The notes below the pieces were generated by a model. It was not told where the DNA came from. It searched no databases and worked only from the letters and a program-made list of their open reading frames with translations. A stretch of 64,000 nt of DNA from Malachius bipustulatus (Eukaryota > Arthropoda > Insecta > Coleoptera > Melyridae): NCBI GenBank assembly GCA_910589415.1, contig OU342632.1, forward strand, positions 31,819,637 to 31,883,636, read 5' to 3'. The translations under genes and the position numbers were made by a program. This document shows, one piece after another, positions 54,712-64,000 of this stretch; position 1 is the stretch's first letter; each line of letters begins with the position of its first letter.

Positions 54712-57700
54712 ATGCTGCCGTTAATATTTCTTATCCTCAACTTGACTTATGTGGGTGTCTTCAGTGCGAATATCTTGTGCTATTTCCCAGCTCCGGCTAT
54801 TAGTCATCAAAGATTCTTTCAACCGATTTGGAGAGAATTGGCGTTGAGGGGTCACGAAGTAACAGTCATCACGCCGAATCCTATAAAAGATAAAAATTTA
54901 ACCAATTTAATTGAGATAGATGTCAGTTGGCCCTTCGAGCGGATGAAAAATCAATCGATTGAGAAATTCTTCAACGGCTCTGACAGCGCAATCCAGAAAT
55001 ACAATGCTGCTATGGATTTTTTACACGATGTAATGGAAGAGCAACTGATCCTTCCTTCTGTGCAAGAACTACTTAAAGATAAAACGAAGAAGTTTGACTT
55101 GGTCGTGTTGGAAGCGTTCACGTCACCCATTTACGGTCTAGGTCATCGATTCAATGCTCCCATGATTGGTGTGATGTCAGCTTCACCATTTTTGCATAGT
55201 CACTATTCTGTAGGAAATCCAGGTCATCCGATTCTTTATGTGGATATAATGCAATATGTGTCGAGTATAAATTCCTTCTGGGACAGACTCTGGAGTACTT
55301 ATCATCATATAATGATGTATTATAACCACTATTACTATAGAAATCCTAAGGACCAAAAACTAGCCAATAAATATTTTGGGGATGATACCCCGGACTTGGA
55401 TGAATTGGAAAGGAACGTGAGCTTAGTGATAATTTCGGAAAATCATATTACGAGCAATTTGAGACCTCTGGTCCCTGCTATGATGCAAGTGCATAGTTTG
55501 CATGTAAAACCAACCAATCCCCTACCTAAGGTAAAAATAATAACTTTGTTAATCAGATGGTAATCTCTAATTGACCTTTCAGGATCTAAAAGCTGTTCTT
55601 GACGCCGCGAAAGAGGGTTTCGTCTACTTCAGTCTCGGCTCAAACGTGAGAAGTGTCGGCTTGGAACCTTGGCAGAAGATCGTTATTAAGGACGCTTTGT
55701 CAGAGCTGCCATTTAAAGTGTTATGGAAATGGGAATCGGAGTATATGGAAAATAAACCCAAGAATGTCATCATCTGGGACTGGTTGCCTCAACAGGATGT
55801 ATTATGTGAGTCGTTAACAATAATAATAGTCACTCAATTTTATTTTATTAATCATTTGGCCACAAATTTTCACCAAAGGTATTGTTTTTATCATAAATAG
55901 GTCTTTGAAATTTCCATAAAAAATTGTGGTGATGGGAATAATCAAGTAGGTACAAGACAATGGCAATAAATGTAAAAATCCAGAACTCGCCGTAATTGTT
56001 ATGGATAATTGGCGAGTCTTGGCGGTCTTGGAATATTTGCAGTTAATTACTGCGGTATTTCGAGATGATTTTAGCGGTTTTATTCTTAATTATTGTTCCT
56101 AATTGTTTGCCCAAAGTATAATAGTAATTAAAGAATGACCTACTTTTAAAAATTTCCTAAAATATAGAGCAGTGCAAAATTTAATTCAAATTTATCATTA
56201 AAATGTACAGTTTTCCCAGGAAAGATATATGGGATGCCATAAGTTTTTTTATTTTTTATTGATTTAAAAAAAAATATATTCTCTCAAAAATTTACATAAA
56301 TAATAATTAAATCAAAGAAGCAATTTTTTCAGTCCCAAAAAACTCAGAACCCAAGAAAAGTCGAATTGGGAACTTTGAATTATTTATAAGAACAATTTCT
56401 GGTGAAGTCTTACCCAGATTATTTAACTGGTTATCGAGGAAAGGGACGATATGTTGCGTATTGCATATAAAAAGCAGTTTCCTTTAAGTTAAAAAAGAAA
56501 ATGAATCACGAAACATAAAGTCAAATTATGTAAAATAGTCATTGCGCTTCTAGTACCTACGATTCGATGGTATATGTTATTTCAGACGTAGAACACTACC
56601 AAAATTGGGATCTGTAAAGTAGTTTTATCATTTCTTACACTCAAGAAGCCAAATATACACCGTGTTTTATATTAAGTCGGCACTATTGCTAACTTCGTTA
56701 TTATTTAACCTATAAAGTCGGTTAAATTAGCAAACTAGTAGTATTTTTTCTCCTGAATAAAATGGCGAAAACAAAAAAACAATTGAACATCGCGATTTAG
56801 AGATATTTAAAAAAATGTAACTTTTTTAATGGAACACCCTATATATTTTTGGATGGATCGGTTGCAAATTTTTTTTTAAAGGAAAAAGTCTTTATGCACT
56901 ATGAGCCTAAAATAATAAATTCATTAATTATTCATTATTTCATTACTCCCAAAGTAGGCTGCGACAATTAATGTAATTTAGTGTACCTACCTACGTAATG
57001 TAAGGTAAAAAAATATATCGTTCTCAATAGTGTATTATTCAATAAAAAAATACACAAAAAAAGGAGTTGTTATATTGAAAAGGATTTAATTTTAAATAAA
57101 CAAATAACAGAACTTGTCTGTGTTTTAAATTAAGTCGGCACTATTGCTAACTTCGTTATTATTTGAGCTAGAAAGTCGGTTAAATTAGCAAACTAGTAGT
57201 ATTGAATAAAACGATGAAAACAGGAAAACAATTGAACATCGCGTTTTCGATATATTTAAAAAAAAATGATATTTTTTATGGAACACCCTGTATATTTTTA
57301 GATGGATCGGTTGCAAATTTTTTTTTAAAGGAAAAAGTCTCTATGCACTATGATCCTAAAATAATAAAATTTTACACACAAACAAGTTCTGTTATTTGTT
57401 TATGTAAAATTAAATCCTTTTCAAGGTAACAACTTTTATTTTTATTGTATTTTTTTATTGAAAAATACACTATTGAGGACGACATAATTTTTTTACCTTA
57501 CATTACGTAGGTACACTAAATTACAATAATTGTCGCAGCCTACTTTGGGAGTAATAAAATAATGAATAATTAATGAATTTATTATTTTAGGATCATAGTG
57601 TATAAAGACTTTTCCCTTTAAAAAAAAATTTGCAATCGATCCATCTAAAAATATACAGGGTGTTCCATTAAAAAAATTACATTTTTTAAAATATCTCGAA

Positions 57701-58534
57701 AACGCGATGTTCAAATGTTTTTCGGTTTTCGCCATTTTATTCAGCGGCAAAAATACTACTAGTTTGCTAATTTAACCGACTTTCTAGGTTAAATAATAAC
57801 GAAGTTAGCAATAGTGCCGACTTAATATAAAACACGGTGTATATGTGAAATTGACGAGAGGTGGCGCTAGCAGTATAGTAATAAAGTATTTATTTTATAA
57901 GATTCCAGCGTGTCACTACTAACTTAACACCAGTAGAACGTTACTAATATTACGAATATTATTTTTCCAGCCCATCCGAATATAAAAGCCTTTGTAACCC
58001 AGGGTGGACTACAATCGATAGAAGAAGCGATCTCAAGAGCAGTACCTATGGTGGTCATCCCTTTCTTAGGAGACCAACCCTTAAACGCTTATAAGCTATC
58101 CCAAGCTGGAATTGCTATTGAACTGGACAGACTAAAACTTACGAAAGAAAAACTGCGGGACGCTATTTTGGAAGTTGCTACAGATAAGAGGTGAGACTTA
58201 AAACAAAGGACTTATCTTAATGGAATAAGTTAACGATTCATTGTAATTTTTCAGGTACAAGAAGAGAGCTGAAGGAGTGAGAGACATTATGTACGACGAG
58301 CCAATTAAACCGCTGGATAAAACGATGTGGTGGATCGAGTACGTCATAAGACATAAAGGCGCGCGTCATTTAAGAAGTCCAGCTCTGGACATTCCCACTT
58401 ATCAATATTTCCTGCTGGACGTTATTGGTTTTGTGCTGTGTGTTACCCTTCTAGGGGCTTATTTGATTTATAAAATTTTAAAAGCTGCCTTGAAGAATCA
58501 AATTATATTGCCTGGAAAAGTTAAAAAGTGTTAA
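54712..58534 (+). CDS. UDP-glycosyltransferase, complete four-exon gene (UGT gene 3)
   Basis: Exons 54712-55530, 55583-55805, 57971-58190 and 58255-58534 join to 1542 nt, 513 aa. Splice sites, phases and even the 52-nt intron 1 match gene 2, so this is its tandem duplicate. The signal peptide is identical to that of gene 2; AISHQRFF, FVYFSLGSN, WDWLPQQDVL, NIKAFVTQGGLQS and GDQPLNAY are all intact. The C-terminal anchor is followed by a tail ending GKVKKC (KxKxx). Differences from gene 2 cluster in the acceptor-binding region about residues 70-120, which suggests altered substrate range; this is inference. Intron 2 (2.2 kb) holds a 1.2-kb palindrome rather than the GA repeats of gene 2. Role: ER glycosylation of small lipophilic compounds. 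Confidence 0.93.
55806..56650. other. First part of intron 2 of UGT gene 3
   Basis: The first ~50 bp resemble the matching intron of gene 2, then similarity is lost. No gene or clear repeat. Confidence 0.5.
56658..57839. mobile_element. 1.18-kb palindromic element in intron 2 of UGT gene 3
   Basis: TA|CACCGTGTTTTATATTAAG at the left and CTTAATATAAAACACGGTG|TA at the right. The arm sequence (AAGTCGGCACTATTGC, CAATTGAACATCGCG, GGAACACCCTATATATTTTT) occurs three times: 56658 and 57117 in plus direction, and inverted from 57839 leftwards. No transposase. Confidence 0.8.
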
Positions 58535-58539
58535 ATACA

Positions 58540-61500
58540 TTTTTCATCAGACATACGAAATATAAAACTTGAAAAAATTAGTTTTACTTGTTCCTTTCTA
58601 GATTAGAAATATTTAATACTAAGTGGTCATTTCAACTCCTCTTTTGAAAGTCATTATAAATGAATCTGAACGAACTTTAGAAAGAATCGCCAGTCAATCA
58701 TGTTCTGAAATGTAAAATTAATGTAAAATTCCCCAAATTAGAGGGATTAGGAGCCAATAATGATCTAATTAAGTTTTAGAAGCATACTGTATGACCAGGG
58801 GGAGACAAAGATGGGACCTTTTAAGGCCGTTAGAGCTCTAACCGTCTCTTAAAGTTTTGATGAGAATACGGGGATTTGTTTTACAAAGACCATGATAAGA
58901 GGCTGTTTCTACTGCCAACTCTACTCCAAGTTGCAACTTTAGCATCATTTTGGCCATAAATCTCCCATACCAAGTCATTTAACGTCATTGTCACATTAAA
59001 CAAGAACGCAGCATCCATGTCACCCACACTTGGTCACAGCTACCTTGTGCGATCGGGAAGTTTAAAAGAGTTTTGCCAGCGTCTTGCGAAGGCGAAAAAT
59101 GAGAAGGCGGCTTAGTTGAAAGTAATCACCAGATCTTCAGCCCGCTTCTCTCCCACTAACTTCCACAGTCATTAGTAGTTTTGCACTAGGATCTAATCTG
59201 TCATAGTTGCATGCATGCCGTAATGGTTCTTACTCACAGAATGAGTTATTGAAACGAACCGAAATACATTCAAAAAAAAAAAATATCACCTCTATCAAAC
59301 ACCGCCAATTTTTTTTCGCTTATTATCTGAGAAATCACCAGCTTCCAAGTATAAGAATTTCTCTAAAGTTTAGTGTGAAGAGAACAATATCCTTGAAGGA
59401 CAATACCTACGTGACCATGTAAAAGGAGCCTGTCGAGATATTATACAAAAGGACCCATTTCTTTATTAGTCTTATTTATCTCTCGGCAAATAATTTTCAT
59501 AGGTATTGAATACCAATGTCTCGTCACCAGTGATATGGTCTAGCGTTGCATTATCGCTAATATATATTTAAGTGACTAGCCTACCTGGCTCCCATAGAAT
59601 TTCATAACCCAACTCTATTCAACCCCAGACGGTAGTAAATTTTTACAAGCTGCCGTGAAATCGCTTTAAAGCTAGAAACACTCTAATGGGCAGTTTATTG
59701 TTATAAATAGGAAGAAAGCAGACCCTAAATAAACCGGAACGAAATTGCTTGAGACGTTCAGAGGAGACCGCTCAGTTCGTAGGTGAGTTCTTTGAATTCA
59801 CCGATGGACACTTAAAGACCCATTAGTCAACCCAAGTACAAAGAGAAGATACTATGTCGAACATGATTGGTTAGGGGAGATCTAAAAAATAATACGATTG
59901 GCTGGCTGGGAGACCTCCTTCGCCGACTGCCGGAGATTTTTTTGAGGAAAGCGGAAGTTTTTGAAACGAAAGCTAGACAGTTGAAATCTAACCTTCGAAG
60001 CAGTAACTAGTAAGGTCTTAAAGAGCCTATTAGTGACTTCCTGCTCCTATGCCGTTATTTCTCGCACTTCAGTACTACTTCAGGTGATCTAATTTTGTCT
60101 CGCGAACGGGAAATTTGTGGAAGGTGTTTTCTACCCCGAGTGTTAGTGAAACGAAGATGGAGAGACAAATCAACAACTGCCCACCACCGTCCTCCAAGAC
60201 CTGCAGCGTTGGAAGCCATCCAGACGAAGGCCCCCGTTGAGCTCCGACACCCCGAGGGCTAATAAAAGGTCAGGTGTACATTTTACAACAATTATGATAT
60301 TTTCTTGCTCATACCTATTTTTTTCGATCATCTTTACTTGAACCGATCCATAACATTTTTTTATCAACCTGTGTGTTTATATAGCGGCCATAGATGTTTC
60401 ATTAATAATAATAAGTATACTAGAATATTCATTGCTTTAGATTTATTATTTATTTATAATTATTTGTGAGGTATAGGGAGATTATTTTGCATTTTATTTA
60501 ATCAAATTTTAAACCAATCATTATCAACCGATATGGTAAAACCCTTTAAAAATATTTAATTACTACTTATGGCACTTCCCCTAGGGACAAATAAAGCCAA
60601 ATTCATTAACTTCCGAACCAATCAATTTTAGAATAAATTCATGCTAAAGCGCTTAAAGCAAAATATGAAATGACCAAATGAAATTAATCCACTTAAAATC
60701 AAGTGGTTCGTTTTTGTACAAAGCTCTCTTTCATTTTTCGCGTCTACATTTGCCAAAATGTAATTAAAAAGGTAGTATGATGACTCATTGGGGTTTTAAG
60801 GCTTCCGTTTCGAAGAAAACGCCAGCGTGTGAGTGAGAAGGCAAACAGTGTGACAGTAGTTAGTAGTAGAGCAAAGAAAAGGGTTAAAAGGCCATGTGTG
60901 GAACTTAGACACAATGAGTTCATGTAAGTACCTTTCGATCTAGGGCCTGTTAATGAATCGTCGCTTGTCTATACACTGGCGCTCGGAGAATGAGGCAGTG
61001 TTAATTCAATGCAAAAATCAAGCTTTTATAAGCATATATGTATTCTGGGTTTATATCAAAGAACCTCTGGTTGGTATATAGGCTGTTTAGGTGGGAGATA
61101 CCTAGTTTATTAATAAAGCTAATAAACTATATCTTTGCAGATAGCACTAGCACTATGGTTTGAATAACGAATAAGATCAGTTTCATGATCTTAGATAAGA
61201 TTTGGTAAATTTTCTTACCAAGACTTATATTTTCCATTTGTGACTATAAGGAAATAATTGTCAGGTGCATTTCCAATAATCAACACGGTCAAATAGCCGA
61301 GTTTCAACACAGACTCTCACAGTCGGAAAATACCTATTAAATCATCTTTCTAAATGACATTGTTCATCTACAATATTTTCCTAGCTCCGTCTAATGATCA
61401 GGGAAATTTAGCAGTACTCATAATCCTTACGAAAAGGACCGATTAATTTTATGATCAACATCTCTTACGATTTTTCTTCATTTTAAGATGACCTTCTCAA

Positions 61501-61800
61501 CTCTAAAACAACAGAAGAAGAGCCAAACATTTTCTTTCTTTTTCGAATAATCTTTTATCGACGTTTCCATGCAAATAAGTTCATACTCTTCAAATTATCC
61601 GACTTTTCCGGAAACAAATCAAGGAAGTGACCCCAGTTTCTCTGGGACTTCATCGAGAAATTATTATTTTATCAAACAAGTATCCGTTCCTGGAAACTAC
61701 ATACTAAGCACATTTTAATTGCTTGTCGTTCATTACAAACAGGAAAAATCCTAAAAATTTTTGTGGCAATCAAAATCCAACTATTCCAAATATTAATTTA
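58540..61800. other. Unassigned intergenic region after the UGT genes
   Basis: No conserved coding motif found. At 60914 a short ATGAGTTCAT is followed by GTAAGTAC, which could be the first coding exon of a gene lying to the right, but this rests on a donor-like string alone. Confidence 0.4.
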
Positions 61801-61902
61801 CATATATCTTCATGGATTCCTATCCAAATAACTTTCCACGGAATCTATACTCTAATCAGTTGGTAACATCGCTGTGGGGGAAAACCGGGATCGTTAAGCC
61901 TT

Positions 61903-62100
61903 CGTTGGTGTTCTGGGTATTGTGTGATAACTGGTGCTTTATACTAGGAACCCCTCCAGAGAATCCTGTACGTGTAAGCGCTGACGGTCTCGCCCGGGAG
62001 CCCCGTTGGTGATCTGGGTATTGTGCGATAACTGATTCTTCATCTCAGGAACCCCTCTGGAGAACCAGATACGGGTCACTACCACGACGCTCTAGTTTAG
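61903..62100. repeat. Two copies of a ~101-bp unit
   Basis: CGTTGGTG-TCTGGGTATTGTG starts at 61903 and 62004, and both copies end in AGGAACCCCTC-GGAGAA-like sequence. The second copy contains a hairpin TCTGG-AGAA-CCAGA (62056-62069) that the first lacks. Confidence 0.65.
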
Positions 62101-62209
62101 AGTCCACACTGTGACAGCCGACGGGTCCTCCATAGCATTCAACCAGAAGTGACTAGTCTATCTTAGTTAAGTTGCAGCAGTTAGATTTCAGTAAATCATA
62201 AAACCTACT

Positions 62210-62870
62210 ATGCCCAACAAGGCAACAACAAAACCCAAAACTACATTTATCTATAACCAATTATGCCCAAAAGCGGCTAAACCAAAACTATATTTATAAA
62301 CAAATATTATCAACAATCATGCCCAAAAGCGGCCAAACCAAAACCATATTTATAAACAAATATTATGCCCAAAAGCGGCTAAACCAAAACTATATTTATA
62401 AACAAATATTATCAACAATCATGCCCAAAAGCGGCCAAACCAAAACCATATTTATAAACAAATATTATGCCCAAAAGCGGCCAAACCAAAACCATATTTA
62501 TAAACAAATATTATGCCCAAAAGCGGCCAAACCAAAACCATATTTATAAACAAATATTATCGCCAAAAGCGGCCAAACCAAAACCATATTTATCAACAAA
62601 TATTATGCCCAAAAGCGGCTAAACCAAAATCATATTTATAAACAAATATTATCAACAATCATGCCCAAAAGCGGCTAAACCAAAACCATATTTATAAACA
62701 AATATTATCAACAATCATGCCCAAAAGCGGCTAAACCAAAACAATATTTATAAACAAACACTATCAACAATTATGCCCAAAGCGGCTAAACCAAAACTAT
62801 ATTTATAACAAACATTATAAACAATTATGCCCAACGAGGCCAAATCAACAGTATATTTTATATCAAATGT
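62210..62870. repeat. Tandem array of 46/56-bp units
   Basis: ATGCCCAAAAGCGGC-type starts at 62210, 62263, 62319, 62365, 62421, 62467, 62513, 62559, 62605, 62661, 62717, 62773 and 62827. Unit length is 46 bp, or 56 bp when ATCAACAATC is added. Each unit contains a small potential hairpin (GCC/GGC around CAAAAG) followed by TAAACCAAAAC. Confidence 0.9.
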
Positions 62871-62879
62871 GATAAAACC

Positions 62880-63630
62880 ATCACGCCTAAAAAGGCATAA
62901 ACAAAAATCAAAATACCAGCAAACATTACCTATTAGCCCAAGAGGCCCAACAAAAATTATTAAACTTACATCAAAAGTTATCAACAATTATAATAAAATT
63001 CTATACCAACCAGACGGCCAACGAAAGCAACATAATTATTCAGCAAATTGCTGCAACGATAAATATAAAATATTCAGCAAATTGCTGCAACGATAAATAT
63101 AAAACACTCGAGCGCAATGACGTTTCGCACCGTGGGATATTAATTATTTGTCGACCCGGCGCGGTCAATTCGCTACCCTCCGGGCTTGGAGATGTCGTTC
63201 TTTTGTCTTTCGTCAGGTGACGGCAGTACTGTTCCCTAAACAATTTGGTTTTCCTTATCCTAACCTGGTCAGATGATTCATTAACAGTGAAACAAACAGG
63301 AATAATGAAAAGAGAGAGAGAGAGAGAGGAAATTAACTTTACAAGTGACGTTAGCACTATAAACCAAACAAATCTAAAACCAATATAAAAATAGTACCTA
63401 CCAAAATTGGTAAATGTTACAAAGATAACACGAATATTAAACAGTCCAAAAGAGACTATCATTATAAATAAAATCTCGAACATAATCATAAATAATTATC
63501 TCGCAAAAGCGAGCCAATCAAAACTCTATGATTAAGAGATTATCGTATAATTTATAATATCTAATAATCAATTAACACTAACATAGCCTCACCGATGGTG
63601 AACTATTCTTTAAGTCTAAAAAGACAAACT
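62880..63630. repeat. Degenerate hairpin-bearing units beyond the array
   Basis: GCCT-AAAA-AGGC (62885-62896), CTCGC-AAAA-GCGAG (63500-63513) and GTCT-AAAA-AGAC (63614-63625) sit in contexts similar to the array unit (ATTAT before, CCAATCAAAACT after). A separate 30-bp direct repeat, TATTCAGCAAATTGCTGCAA, lies at about 63037 and 63070. Confidence 0.5.
63310..63330. repeat. Short (GA)n run
   Basis: About ten GA units. Confidence 0.8.
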
Positions 63631-63634
63631 AAAT

Positions 63635-64000
63635 GAATTATTATCAGTCAAAATATTTTCTGATAAACCTAATAAACCAAATAAACAAACACAATGCGCA
63701 ATATTTATACTTCTAAGCTTATGAACCAATCATATTCTGTTACTAAGGTAACCAAAGACACAATGGACTAAGGTCTAATATTTTTATACAAAGAACTTAA
63801 TAAAAGTGGACTTCAATTGAAAGTCAATAAACAAACCTATCAAATATACAAAATCAAACAGGGAAAATTAAACACTTTAAAGCTAAGCACATTTTTAGTC
63901 TTTTTATAAACCTACGAGAAGTTAACTCGAAAGCACCATACCAATAACACATTATTAATTACAAGTCATTAATTACAGCAATTAAATCAATGCTCAATTC
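63635..64000. other. Unassigned AT-rich end of the window
   Basis: No gene, repeat or RNA structure recognised. Confidence 0.5.

Noticed and set aside
62210..62870. CRISPR-like regular spacing
   Set aside because: The whole 46/56-bp unit is repeated, with no unique spacers, and the genome is eukaryotic.

Overview
The window looks like nuclear DNA of an insect. It is AT-rich, its genes have introns with GT/AG borders, it has Pol II TATA boxes, tRNA-Tyr genes with introns, and UDP-glycosyltransferases (UGTs) of the insect type (ISHQ near the N-terminus, TQGG in the donor-binding signature). A beetle is my best guess, from the general look of the UGT proteins and the transposon load; no sequence here proves it. 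Most of the window is transposons and tandem repeats. I can support four cellular protein-gene loci, three tRNA genes and one intact LINE.

Layout. 1-1.9 kb: tandem array of a ~0.6-kb unit. 2.7-4.0 kb: five hammerhead-ribozyme motifs; a sixth lies at 11.9 kb. 4.2-21.3 kb: crowded, partly nested palindromic DNA elements, mostly TA-flanked with CAGGGTG or CAGTG ends; an LTR-like promoter unit (5.8 kb); and a GC-rich unit (8.5-9.1 kb) in which a TATA box is followed by nine hairpins with unrelated stems but a shared loop. 24.6-30.2 kb: full-length LINE on the minus strand with intact ORF1 and ORF2, a GAA-type tail and a 10-bp target duplication. 30.5-31.5 kb: foldback element. 32.06-32.90 kb: four-exon 5-formyltetrahydrofolate cyclo-ligase gene (MTHFS). 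33.0-40.4 kb: a domain of 25-bp repeats ending in a homogeneous 5 x 25 = 125-bp higher-order array; it contains two tRNA-Tyr genes, R1/jockey-like retroelement remains and a lone UGT first exon. 41.5-44.0 kb: array of a ~152-bp unit split by a 219-bp MITE with TAA target duplication. 44.75 kb: third tRNA-Tyr. 47.36-52.65 and 54.71-58.53 kb: two complete, tandemly duplicated four-exon UGT genes. 61.9-63.6 kb: further tandem repeats with small hairpins.

How the genes fit together. The UGTs are ER-membrane detoxification enzymes: a signal peptide and acceptor domain in exon 1, the sugar-donor domain in exons 2-3, a membrane anchor and a lysine-rich tail in exon 4. The upstream orphan exon (36403-37230) ends in the same splice phase as exon 1 of the complete genes, so it is either a truncated copy or an alternative first exon using downstream shared exons. 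MTHFS is an unrelated folate-metabolism housekeeping gene. Exon joins, stems and repeat periods were worked out by eye; no search or folding program was run.
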